Both the position numbers and the translations under genes were made by a program. Below are positions 9,019-15,684 of a stretch of 15,684 nt of DNA, one piece after another (positions within the stretch are counted from its first letter, which is position 1; each line of letters starts with the position of its first letter). Under the pieces are notes generated by a model that was given only the letters and a program-made list of their open reading frames with translations, did not search any database and was not told the DNA's origin. The stretch comes from JADJLQ01 sp034439915. Lineage in GTDB: Bacteria; Bacteroidota; Bacteroidia; Chitinophagales; Saprospiraceae. The stretch lies in NCBI GenBank assembly GCA_034439915.1, contig JAWXBI010000151.1, positions 1-15,684 on the forward strand, written 5' to 3'.

Positions 9019-9088
9019 TGACGTTATGTATTATACTATCTTAAGGTGGAAGGAAGTACCGGAAAATTATATTTTAAAAATCTAATTA

Positions 9089-9119
9089 TAAAAGTAATAT
9101 ATTATAATAACTCTACCAA
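9089..9119 (-). promoter_or_regulatory. Candidate promoter of the adenylate cyclase gene
   Basis: Read on the minus strand, TTG (plus 9117-9119) is followed after 20 bp by TACTTTTA (plus 9089-9096), one mismatch from TAnnTTTG. It predicts a leader of roughly 60 nt before the ATG at 9018. The local sequence is AT-rich, so this may be a chance match. Confidence 0.35.
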
Positions 9120-9316
9120 TTATAGCTAAGCGCAGTTCTTTGGCCAAGGTGAACGGAGACGTAAACCAGTACAGATCCGGCGTAGATATGCCCAAATCCC
9201 CTTTTGGCCCGAGCTGTCAGTATTGGAGAGGTGTCTTAGTTGGCTTCAAAAATTTGATGGGAGGGTATAGGAGATATTTATCTTGAAATATTGACTTTGG
9301 CAATAGATGGTATGGA

Positions 9317-9342
9317 GCACAGACAGTACTAGTGATCTGTGC
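9317..9342. promoter_or_regulatory. Inverted repeat, possible operator upstream of the acetyltransferase gene
   Basis: GCACAGA at 9317-9323 and TCTGTGC at 9336-9342 form perfect 7-bp arms around a 12-bp centre that itself contains the palindrome ACTAGT. No T-run follows, so it is not an intrinsic terminator. It lies just upstream of where the -33 element of the candidate promoter (9365-9372) would be. That position suits a dimeric regulator; no regulator family is implied. Confidence 0.3.
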
Positions 9343-9364
9343 CGGTCAAATTCCCTGATTTAAT

Positions 9365-9372
9365 TAACTTTG
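9365..9372 (+). promoter_or_regulatory. Candidate -7 element for the acetyltransferase gene
   Basis: TAACTTTG matches the Bacteroidota -7 consensus TAnnTTTG exactly, about 100 nt before the start codon at 9474. No TTG is found at the expected -33 distance, so the promoter would be weak or activator-dependent. Confidence 0.35.
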
Positions 9373-9394
9373 AAGCGCGTGGCATGGCATTGGC

Positions 9395-9470
9395 GACCAC
9401 TTTCCTACTGACCACTTTCCTACTGACCACTGACCACTGACTAACTGACCACTTTCCTACTGACTAACTA
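9395..9470 (+). repeat. Short tandem repeat cluster abutting the acetyltransferase start codon
   Basis: The 15-mer GACCACTTTCCTACT occurs exactly at 9395-9409, 9410-9424 and 9447-9461. Between and after the copies are GACCACT (9425, 9432) and GACTAACT (9439, 9462). The cluster ends 3 bp before the ATG, so it makes up the whole initiation region and leaves no Shine-Dalgarno-like sequence. Confidence 0.85.
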
Positions 9471-9473
9471 TCT

Positions 9474-10028
9474 ATGACAGAAAAACAAAAAATGTTATCC
9501 GGAGAATTATATGATCCTTTGGACGCACAACTCACGGAGGAAAGAGTAAAAACCCGGCTACTCATCAAGGCGCTCAACGACACCAGAGAAGACGAGACAG
9601 AAGAAAGATTACGAATTTTGAAGGAATTGATTCCTCAGGCCGGTGTAGGATTATGGCTTCAACCCCCATTTTATTGTGACTATGGAAGCAATATGGTCCT
9701 TGGTGAAAAGGTATTTTTCAATTTTAATTGTGTGGTCCTGGATGTCATGGCGGTTACGATAGGCAGCAGAACACTATTCGGCCCTAATGTTCAGATTTAT
9801 ACGGCTACCCATCCCTTGGATTATAAAGAGCGGGCTGCCGGTCTGGAGTTTGCTAAAGCTATTCATATCGGAGAAGATGTTTGGGTGGGTGGCAGTGTAG
9901 TGATTTGCCCGGGAGTAGTTATTGGTGACCGGAGTATAATCGGGGCAGGGAGTGTAGTGACGCGGGATATGCCTGCGGATGTTTTTGCAGCAGGAAACCC
10001 ATGTAAAGTAATACGGGACTTAAGTTAA
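9474..10028 (+). CDS. maa: Maltose/galactoside-type sugar O-acetyltransferase
   Basis: A 184-residue cytoplasmic enzyme of the hexapeptide acetyltransferase family, expected to move acetyl from acetyl-CoA to a sugar hydroxyl. The N-terminal maltose-acetyltransferase module is clear (EKQKMLSGELYDPLD, residues 3-17, the same opening as E. coli Maa), which fixes the start. It is followed by FYCDYGSNMVLGEKVFFNFNCVVLDV (in the first half of the sheet region) and left-handed beta-helix coils (VTIGSRTLFGPNVQIYTATHPLD; IHIGEDVWVGGSVVICPGVVIGD; IIGAGSVVTRDMP). The catalytic His is His113 in YTATHPLD. Length is typical and the protein looks intact. The natural acceptor cannot be read from sequence; maltose, galactoside or surface-sugar roles are all possible. 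It stands alone between divergent and downstream unrelated genes. Confidence 0.92.
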   Translation: MTEKQKMLSGELYDPLDAQLTEERVKTRLLIKALNDTREDETEERLRILKELIPQAGVGLWLQPPFYCDYGSNMVLGEKVFFNFNCVVLDVMAVTIGSRTLFGPNVQIYTATHPLDYKERAAGLEFAKAIHIGEDVWVGGSVVICPGVVIGDRSIIGAGSVVTRDMPADVFAAGNPCKVIRDLS

Positions 10029-10248
10029 TAGGTAACATCAAAATAATTCAGGTTTGCTGTTTTCCTGGAATCGAAACCTAAGAAACGATTTAAACCAACA
10101 CTTTAATCACATGCTAAAAAATTAGTATAAGTAATCCTATTTAAATGCTTGACTATTAATAACATAGATTCTTAAAAAAAATATATTTTAGATTTCTCTA
10201 TTTTTATTATTTTCAAATATAATTTATTGTCCAATAAACCTGAAGGCT

Positions 10249-11697
10249 ATGAAAAAAACTTTACCCATCCTGTTAATTTGTTTGTTTTGCTTAAACTGGC
10301 TGAACAGTCAGAATTGCCGGCTCAGTTGTGTATCCAGCGTTAATGTGTCCCTGATGCCCAATGATTGTAAGGACACGCTTTCACCGCTAAATTTTCTGAA
10401 TAATCCATCCGCGATTTCGCCTACGTGTCTTGCATATCAATTGGTCATTCTGTACCCATTTGGCACTCATAAGTTTACTCCTGCTAATGTGGTGGATCAA
10501 AGCCATGCAGGATATACCATGAAATACCAGGTATTTGATTCGGTTTCAAAAAATTCATGTTGGGGATATTTGAAGGTCAACAAATGTAATCCATGCCTTA
10601 TCCCTACCCCTCCTGTCATCACTTCATTTACGATCACTCCACCGGTTGGGCCATATCCCATAAACGATACTATTCAATTGGATGCCACAGCCACGGATAA
10701 TATATCCATCGTAAAAGTTGAATTTTACGATGGACCGGCTTTGTTGAAATCCGATCCGAGTTTTCCATACTCTGCTACTTATATCACAACGGCTTACAAA
10801 ACGTATAATTTTAAAGCCATAGCGTATGACAACTGTGGCCGTAAAGACACCTCCGATATCATCAGTATAACCACAGCCCTGCCTACCTGCAGCGACGGAG
10901 TCAAAAACGGGTCGGAAACGGGGACGGATTGCGGCGGTAGCAATTGTGCGCCTTGTCCCCCTCCCCCTCCTGTGACCTGTAATTCACCGGTGAACTTAAA
11001 TAACGGAACGGCTAGTCAGTCCAGCACCTATTATTCCAATACGGCATCCAAAGCCAGGGATGGTTCTACTTATACATATAGTCAGACCAATTCACAACTG
11101 CAACCCTGGTGGCAACTGGACCTGGGCGCCCAATTTGTAGTTAATACTGTGGAAGTCAAACACCGGTCCTGTTATGGATGCAACTATTACCTGATCCGGG
11201 ACAATGTATTTATATCCCCTAATGCGTTTTCATCGGATATCAATGTGGTCAAAGCCGATCCCACTATTTATGAATTTCCATATATAGCCACTAACCTCAC
11301 CTTAAGTAATATTAATATCAAGGGAAGGTACCTGCGCATCTGGGCAGAATATACCAACCCCAACAACCTCGGATTGCTTGAGGTTAAAGTCACGGGATGT
11401 TCAATGGTCATGCCACTGGCTGGTGTTTCCGGCTCATTGAATAATACGGGAAATACGACTAAATCCCAAGTGGTCAATATTTATCCCAATCCATCTACCG
11501 AGAAATTATACATTGCCACAGACAATGGACAGTTTAATGAAGCAGAGGCGATACTTACGGATTTTTCAGGAAGGACGGTGATGAATAAAAGAATTTCAGA
11601 TGCTGAAATCGATATCAAGTCACTGGAACCGGGGTACTATATACTTAAACTAAATATCGATGGACAGAATTCAGTGCATAAGGTTCTGAAAAACTAA
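10249..11697 (+). CDS. T9SS-secreted protein with Ig-like and fucolectin-like F5/8C domains
   Basis: A 482-residue exported protein. A signal peptide (about 1-20, KKTLPILLICLFCLNWLNSQ) is followed by a Cys-containing beta domain at about 23-116 (NVSLMPNDC to SCWGYLKVNKC), a unit also found repeated in giant Saprospiraceae-type adhesins, from memory. Next come a bacterial Ig-like fold at about 121-211 (ATATDNISIVKVEFYDG), the Cys-rich linker CSDGVKNGSETGTDCGG from residue 214, and a proline run. A discoidin/F5-8C domain of the fucolectin type follows at about 245-384 (NGTASQSSTYYSN, PWWQLDLG, GRYLRIW), then a type A T9SS signal at 410-482 (NIYPNPSTEKLYI to HKVLKN). No enzyme motif is visible, so a glycan-binding or adhesive role on the cell surface or in secreted matrix is inferred. 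Start ATG 10249 has GAAGG just before it. Confidence 0.88.
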   Translation: MKKTLPILLICLFCLNWLNSQNCRLSCVSSVNVSLMPNDCKDTLSPLNFLNNPSAISPTCLAYQLVILYPFGTHKFTPANVVDQSHAGYTMKYQVFDSVSKNSCWGYLKVNKCNPCLIPTPPVITSFTITPPVGPYPINDTIQLDATATDNISIVKVEFYDGPALLKSDPSFPYSATYITTAYKTYNFKAIAYDNCGRKDTSDIISITTALPTCSDGVKNGSETGTDCGGSNCAPCPPPPPVTCNSPVNLNNGTASQSSTYYSNTASKARDGSTYTYSQTNSQLQPWWQLDLGAQFVVNTVEVKHRSCYGCNYYLIRDNVFISPNAFSSDINVVKADPTIYEFPYIATNLTLSNINIKGRYLRIWAEYTNPNNLGLLEVKVTGCSMVMPLAGVSGSLNNTGNTTKSQVVNIYPNPSTEKLYIATDNGQFNEAEAILTDFSGRTVMNKRISDAEIDIKSLEPGYYILKLNIDGQNSVHKVLKN

Positions 11698-12081
11698 TCG
11701 CTGATCCCACGAATCAGAGCACAACCGGCCTCCATCAGGACCCACAAAAAGATAAGGTAAGGTAGAAACATATTTAATGGAAAAAGACAGAAGTAATCGG
11801 TAACTTCTATGACTATAGGCGAATCTGTGAATGGTATAACTTTTTAAAACAAAAATGTAACTGTTTATTTACGCATTAAACTCAATTTTGGATTTGTTAG
11901 ATGATGAGGAGTCTGGGTTATTTTTATTTTTTATTCATATAGCTTGACATGGTACTAAATAGAAAGCCAATGATCGGCCTCGGGAAGCATTGATCCAGAC
12001 CTTATGAAATCCACGAAAGAACAGGGGTCATGAATGAAAAGGCACGAATCTGAATTTTAATAAATCAAACTGATATTTAAA
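11698..12081. other. Intergenic region upstream of the di-haem peroxidase gene
   Basis: No gene is supported on either strand; the open stretches are short (the longest from an ATG is about 14 codons). It holds a candidate promoter (11894-11926). Near the right end are degenerate copies of a CACGAA core (11706, 12012 and 12043), which may be the worn remains of an intergenic repeat family but are too few to call. Confidence 0.5.
11894..11926 (+). promoter_or_regulatory. Candidate promoter of the di-haem peroxidase gene
   Basis: TTG at 11894-11896 is followed after 22 bp by TATTTTTA at 11919-11926. This is the same octamer seen before the giant protease gene (991-998) and, without a paired TTG, before the lectin gene (10199-10206). 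It would give a long leader of about 150 nt. Weak evidence. Confidence 0.3.
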
Positions 12082-13467
12082 ATGCGAAACTTATTCCGGA
12101 AAGGCAGATCTTTTATTATGGTCATGGGCCTAATCGTTACGGTTACCATTTTTATGGCACAGGTCGCGGTAAAAGCACCGTTAAAAAAGGAATCCAGTTA
12201 TTCCCCTGTAATAGAAGAAGCGTTTGAAAAAGTTTTTGAGCTGGATAAAAAGCAGAAAGACCTGATCATGAAGCGCCAATTGGATTTGCTCTCAGCGCGA
12301 TTTGACCTTTCGGAAAAAACAATTTCCACCATTACCATGTCTGGTGGAAAACCTTTACCTGTTGGACCTACAGCTATATTAAAAGGTGTTTCCTGGGTCC
12401 AGTTAGGCATCATGCTCCCGGATGAAATCAAATCAAGAGGAATATTTCCTTATCTGCCGTTGCCTCACCCAAACCACCCTGTTGGTGGAATGATATTCCC
12501 ACAGATGGAAATAAAACAAATCGAAAGACTCCAGCGCTTCGATCTCGATTTTGACCTTCCTGAACATTTTCTTCCGGAATTTCCACCCCCAATCTATTTA
12601 ACTACCCACAAAGAATCCGGTGATGTGTCACAAGGGCAGATAATAACCATAGACAATTATTATGATTTGTTCAATGGTTTGTTGAACCCTAAGCAATTAG
12701 AAGGGTTGCGACTGCTGGTTTCACAATTCCCCCAACAACAATTCAATGCTACAGCAGATCGCAAAACAGAAAGACCGAGCCTCGGTGTTACCTGCTTTGA
12801 TTGTCATACCAATGGGCATACTTCCGGAGCTATTCATTTAGTAGGTGATATCCGTCCACAGGCAAACCGCAACCGGATAGAAACACCATCATTGCGAGGT
12901 GTAAATATCCAGAGGCTATTTGGTTCGCAGCGTGCACTCAAAACCGTGGAAGATTTTACGGAATTTGAACAACGCGCTGCATATTTCGATGGTGATCACT
13001 TAACAGCAGCAAAAAAAGGAGTAAACATCCTGGACCGCGGAAGCCAGGTTCAATTCATGGCAGAGTTTCAGGAGTTGCTTGACTTTCCCCCTGCAGCCAA
13101 ATTGAATATATATGGAAGATTGGATTCTAAGAAAGCAACGGAATCGGAAAAACGGGGAGAAATACTTTTTTTCGGCAAAGCACAATGCGCTGGTTGTCAT
13201 ATCCCGCCATATTATACCGATAATCTCATGCATGATCTCCAGGTGGAGCGGTTTTATAAATCTCAGGTGATCAATGGGCAGTATATACGACCGGAAGGGG
13301 CCATTAAAACATTTCCATTGAGGGGAATAAAAGATTCCCCACCATATTTGCATGATGGTCGCTTGCTTACCCTGGAGGATGTAGTGGAATTCTTTAATCT
13401 CATTCAGCAATCGCAATTGACCGCCCCGGAAAAAACGGATATTGTTGCATTTCTAAGGCAATTGTAA
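12082..13467 (+). CDS. Di-haem cytochrome c peroxidase-like protein
   Basis: A 461-residue protein with two c-type haem sites: C238-F-D-C-H242 and C369-A-G-C-H373. An N-terminal hydrophobic segment (about residues 12-30) directs it to the periplasm as a cleaved or anchored protein. The C-terminal stretch (TFPLRGIKDSPPYLHDGR then TLEDVVEFFN) is the signature of the cytochrome c peroxidase/MauG family, which reduces H2O2 or carries out related oxidations using a di-haem centre. A related but altered segment follows the first haem (TPSLRGVNIQRLFGSQRA, TVEDFTEFEQ), showing the two-fold haem-domain duplication. The first haem motif lies near residue 238, whereas classical enzymes of about 330 residues have it near the N-terminus, so about 200 residues are an extension of unknown fold, rich in Pro and His (PYLPLPHPNHPVGG). 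Peroxidase activity is inferred only; oxidation of another substrate is possible. No maturation genes are nearby. Confidence 0.85.
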   Translation: MRNLFRKGRSFIMVMGLIVTVTIFMAQVAVKAPLKKESSYSPVIEEAFEKVFELDKKQKDLIMKRQLDLLSARFDLSEKTISTITMSGGKPLPVGPTAILKGVSWVQLGIMLPDEIKSRGIFPYLPLPHPNHPVGGMIFPQMEIKQIERLQRFDLDFDLPEHFLPEFPPPIYLTTHKESGDVSQGQIITIDNYYDLFNGLLNPKQLEGLRLLVSQFPQQQFNATADRKTERPSLGVTCFDCHTNGHTSGAIHLVGDIRPQANRNRIETPSLRGVNIQRLFGSQRALKTVEDFTEFEQRAAYFDGDHLTAAKKGVNILDRGSQVQFMAEFQELLDFPPAAKLNIYGRLDSKKATESEKRGEILFFGKAQCAGCHIPPYYTDNLMHDLQVERFYKSQVINGQYIRPEGAIKTFPLRGIKDSPPYLHDGRLLTLEDVVEFFNLIQQSQLTAPEKTDIVAFLRQL

Positions 13468-13645
13468 AAACCCAATTTTAATACCGCCCATGTACATGAT
13501 TGTCAAATAGACAATAACACTAAGTGACAACCTAAGCAGCAAGACATCCCCTGGTGTAATTAGTTATTTTAATCGGTGGAGACAGCGAAGGCGTAAGGAA
13601 AGAAGTTAAGTGTGATTCAGCATGGTCAGCAGTTAATTAAATTAG
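13468..13645. other. Short noncoding gap after the di-haem peroxidase
   Basis: I see no gene here. A small perfect hairpin is present (ATTGTC at 13499-13504, GACAAT at 13510-13515, 5-nt loop) 32 bp after the peroxidase stop. It lacks a following T-run, so it is at best a weak transcript-end structure. With the adjoining remnant the whole gap between intact genes is 382 bp. Confidence 0.4.
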
Positions 13646-13849
13646 TTAAGTCATTCGATTAAAATCCGGGATATCTTGCCAACTTCTTACTTTCGTTCCG
13701 TGATGGGTATAAGAAGAATTTCCCCCATAGATCAAATAGGAAAGATGAGGATCATTACCGGACAAAGCGTTAAATGATTTAATTCCTTTAAAAAAATCTT
13801 CTGAAATTCGTACAATAAAACAAGGAAAGTTTGGTTCAACTACCCCTAC
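13646..13849 (-). pseudogene. C-terminal remnant of a DUF4143-type AAA ATPase gene
   Basis: On the minus strand, 67 stop-free codons run from just after the amidase stop to TAA at 13648-13646. The peptide contains SEDFFKGIKSFNALSG, then LSYLIYGGNSSY, then KVRSWQDI. This is the order typical of the C-terminal end of AAA_14/DUF4143 ATPases (FFKGL..F..L.G, a L(I/V)YGG(D/N) motif, a V.SW.D end), a family often classed with toxin/antitoxin-like or mobile accessory genes. There is no start codon upstream and no Walker motif, so only the tail of a family member of about 380-400 residues remains. It is in the same frame as the amidase but separated by its TGA. The family assignment is from memory of its motifs and not searched. 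Confidence 0.65.
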
Positions 13850-15466
13850 TCAGCCCAAAAATGCTTTTTTAAATTCAGGCTTTGTGCGATGTTTACTTGC
13901 CTGTTCGTAAGCATAAGCCAGCCTGATCAGTTCCCCTTCTTTATAAGCACTTGCATAGAACGAAAGGCCTACCGGCAGATCATACACTTTACCTGCAGGA
14001 ACACTGATATGTGGATATCCGCTCATCGCTGCCGGTGAGGTAAGAAAAACATTCCCCCAACGATCTCCATAAATCGTATCAATACTGCATGCGGGCCCCA
14101 TTGTCAATCCGATGAACGCATCCAATTTGTTTTCCTTTATAGTTTCATCAATGATACGCTGAGCTCCCATATGGCTTTTTTCCAGGGCTTGCTGATAAGC
14201 CTTATCTTCCAATCCGCTTGTGTTTTCACTGGCATCAAAATTTTCCTGTTTGAAGGAGGGCATGACCCGATCCTCATTTTGTTTATTGTAAGCGATCAGG
14301 TCGGTTAATGATTTCATGGAGGTATTGGCAGTGCTGAGGTATTTATTGATCCCATATTTAAATTCATATTTCATCACTTCAAATTCGGCATCGCCTAATG
14401 CATTGAGTTTATCGAGGTAGTCCAACTCAATAATTTCAGCGCCTTGTGTTTTGAGCAAATCAACAGCTTGTTGTAATAAGCGGTTTAAAAACTGATTCTC
14501 ATATTTCTTTTTTTCAACACCCAGTCTTTTTCCTTTTAATCCATTGATATCTAAAAACGATGAATAGTCTGATAGGCCATGGCCTTCACTTTCTTTGGTT
14601 TTTTCATCCCGGGAATCCATTCCGATCATAGCTGCTAATAAGATCGCTGTATCGGTAACCGTCCTGGCCAGCGGCCCTGCGGTATCCTGGGTATGGGAGA
14701 TAGGTATGATACCGGAACGACTGACCAGCCCCACTGTGGGTTTAATGCCCACCGTCCCATTGACAGAAGCAGGACAAGTCACGGAACCATCGGTCTCCGT
14801 GCCAACCGCAACCGCACAAAGGTTAGCTGCCACGGCAACTCCAGATCCAGAACTGGATCCACATGGATTGTGATCCAGGATATATGGATTTTTAGTTTGT
14901 CCGCCCCGGCTACTCCATCCTGAACAAGAATGAGAGGACCGGAAATTGGCCCACTCCGAGAGATTGGTTTTGCCCAATAATACCGCTCCGGCTTCCCTTA
15001 GTTGGGTTACTATAAAAGCATCTTTTGAAGCGATATGTCCGATCAGTGCCAGGGATCCCGCGGTCGTCATCATTTTGTCCGCTGTATCGATGTTGTCTTT
15101 AATCAATATAGGTATACCATGCAAGGGTCCACGTATTTTACCGGCTTTACGCTCTTCATCCATAGATTTAGCAATGGACAAAGCATCTGGATTTAATTCA
15201 ATGACGGAGTTTAAAGCAGGTCCTTTTTTATCAATGTTTTCAATGCGCTGAAGATAAAGCTGGGTTATGGATTCCGAGGTGTAGGTACCGGATTTCATTT
15301 TTTCCTGCAGCTCAGCGATGGTGATTTCATTGAGTTCAAAATCATCGGAGAATTTATCTGGAGCAGGATCTTCTTCTTTTGTTGAGGTGTCGCTAGAGCA
15401 GGAATTGAGGAGGGCAGCTCCAGAAGCTGTTAGGACAGTGTTGCGGAAAAAAGTGCGACGTTTCAT
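13850..15466 (-). CDS. Tat-exported lipoprotein amidase (amidase signature family)
   Basis: Start set at the ATG at 15466, giving 538 aa; an upstream in-frame ATG at 15535 would put 23 extra residues ahead of the signal. The new N-terminus has a twin-arginine motif (KRRTFF, Arg3-Arg4) and a lipobox-like LNSC with Cys23, followed by a Ser/Asp/Glu-rich linker. The rest is an amidase-signature hydrolase: Lys123 (PILIKDNID), cis-Ser204 in the CGSSSGSG loop and nucleophile Ser228 (TDGSVTCPAS). Ser204 and Ser228 are 24 apart, as in fatty-acid amide hydrolase. It should hydrolyse a carboxamide to an acid and ammonia or amine in the periplasm or at the outer membrane. Since the enzyme is free-standing and exported, it is not GatA of the tRNA amidotransferase. 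The substrate is not deducible. Tat lipoproteins are plausible here, but the LNSC site is slightly atypical. Confidence 0.88.
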   Translation of the reverse strand: MKRRTFFRNTVLTASGAALLNSCSSDTSTKEEDPAPDKFSDDFELNEITIAELQEKMKSGTYTSESITQLYLQRIENIDKKGPALNSVIELNPDALSIAKSMDEERKAGKIRGPLHGIPILIKDNIDTADKMMTTAGSLALIGHIASKDAFIVTQLREAGAVLLGKTNLSEWANFRSSHSCSGWSSRGGQTKNPYILDHNPCGSSSGSGVAVAANLCAVAVGTETDGSVTCPASVNGTVGIKPTVGLVSRSGIIPISHTQDTAGPLARTVTDTAILLAAMIGMDSRDEKTKESEGHGLSDYSSFLDINGLKGKRLGVEKKKYENQFLNRLLQQAVDLLKTQGAEIIELDYLDKLNALGDAEFEVMKYEFKYGINKYLSTANTSMKSLTDLIAYNKQNEDRVMPSFKQENFDASENTSGLEDKAYQQALEKSHMGAQRIIDETIKENKLDAFIGLTMGPACSIDTIYGDRWGNVFLTSPAAMSGYPHISVPAGKVYDLPVGLSFYASAYKEGELIRLAYAYEQASKHRTKPEFKKAFLG

Positions 15467-15540
15467 GGATTGGATTTTAAAAGAATTGTTGTTTGGAATT
15501 TTTAAGAACTGAATATAAAGACAAATTAGGAACACAAATT

Positions 15541-15684
15541 GATGTCTGAACCTGGATTTGTGGGATTCATAGGATTACCGGGATGATGTCTGAACCGGGA
15601 TTTTTGGGATTCAAAGGATTACCGGGATGATGTCTGAACCGGGGTTTGTGGGATTCACAGGATTACCGGGATGATATCTGAACC
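15541..15684. repeat. 44-bp tandem repeat array, truncated by the window edge
   Basis: Three full units start at 15541, 15585 and 15629, and a fourth begins at 15673 and runs off the window. Each contains TCTGAACC, then (G/T)G(G/A)TTTnT, GGGATTCA, AGGATTACC and GGGATGAT. The period is exactly 44. Units differ by a few substitutions. There are no unique spacers, so it is not a CRISPR array. The array begins 75 bp upstream of the amidase start codon. Confidence 0.95.

Larger units (their letters stand above)
9019..9473. other. 455-bp intergenic region between divergent genes
   Basis: The spacer holds divergent promoter candidates, a palindrome (9317-9342) and a short-repeat cluster (9395-9470), listed separately. 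The first 100 bp is very AT-rich. From 9098 to 9298 the plus strand is open (no stops) without a convincing start, and its peptide resembles nothing I know. I therefore see no supported gene here, though a decayed one cannot be excluded. Confidence 0.5.

Noticed and set aside
9098..9298. Plus-strand open stretch of about 66 codons in the intergenic region
   Set aside because: It lacks a convincing start and any recognisable motif, and overlaps the candidate cyclase promoter; not supported as a gene.
10050..10079. Inverted repeat AGGTTT...AAACCT after the acetyltransferase gene as a terminator
   Set aside because: Arms are only 6 bp around an 18-nt loop and no T-run follows.
13000..13416. Minus-strand 138-codon open frame
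   Set aside because: It overlaps the di-haem protein, which carries both CxxCH motifs here; the antisense peptide has no recognisable motif.
13499..13515. ATTGTC/GACAAT hairpin as an intrinsic terminator
   Set aside because: A short AT-rich stem without a downstream T-run; only noted as a weak structure.
15541..15684. CRISPR array
   Set aside because: The 44-bp units are contiguous tandem copies with no unique spacers and no cas genes nearby.

Overview
The window looks like chromosomal DNA from a Bacteroidota bacterium, probably of the Saprospiria/Chitinophagia type. The evidence is two secreted proteins with type A type IX secretion (T9SS) C-terminal sorting domains, MBG/LamG/discoidin modules, an SCSDG-type Cys linker, several near-matches to the TTG/TAnnTTTG promoter, and moderate-to-low GC with AT-rich intergenic DNA. 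The genus assignment is an inference; no rRNA or tRNA gene is present. No phage, integrase, insertion sequence or CRISPR array was seen.

Layout, left to right. (1) A CvfB-like S1-domain RNA-binding protein on the minus strand. (2) Divergent from it, a giant (about 1977 aa) secreted mosaic protease/adhesin. It has three N-terminal ~97-residue repeats, a propeptide-like segment, a subtilase domain of the S8/S53-like type with Glu where subtilisins have His, TIG-like and MBG modules, thirty hexapeptide repeats of the form LVNGxx, an MopE-like acidic metal-binding motif, a LamG domain and a T9SS signal. (3) Convergent with it, a membrane TPR-class III adenylate cyclase. (4) A 455-bp spacer with candidate divergent promoters, a palindrome and a short-repeat cluster that runs up to a Maa-type sugar O-acetyltransferase. 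(5) A second T9SS cargo with an Ig-like and a fucolectin-like F5/8C domain. (6) A di-haem cytochrome c peroxidase-like protein with a long N-terminal extension. (7) A remnant of a DUF4143-type ATPase gene. (8) On the minus strand, a predicted Tat-exported lipoprotein amidase. (9) A 44-bp tandem repeat array running off the right edge.

Most genes appear to be single transcription units: orientations alternate and the gaps are 90-450 bp, so no operon is evident. The shared theme is the cell envelope: two T9SS-exported adhesin/enzyme proteins, a periplasmic-sensor cyclase, a periplasmic di-haem protein and an exported amidase. The most interesting element is the LVNGxx hexapeptide array, which appears to be inserted inside an MBG domain of the giant protease and may fold as a beta-solenoid. 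Functions come from motifs read by eye; no database search was run.
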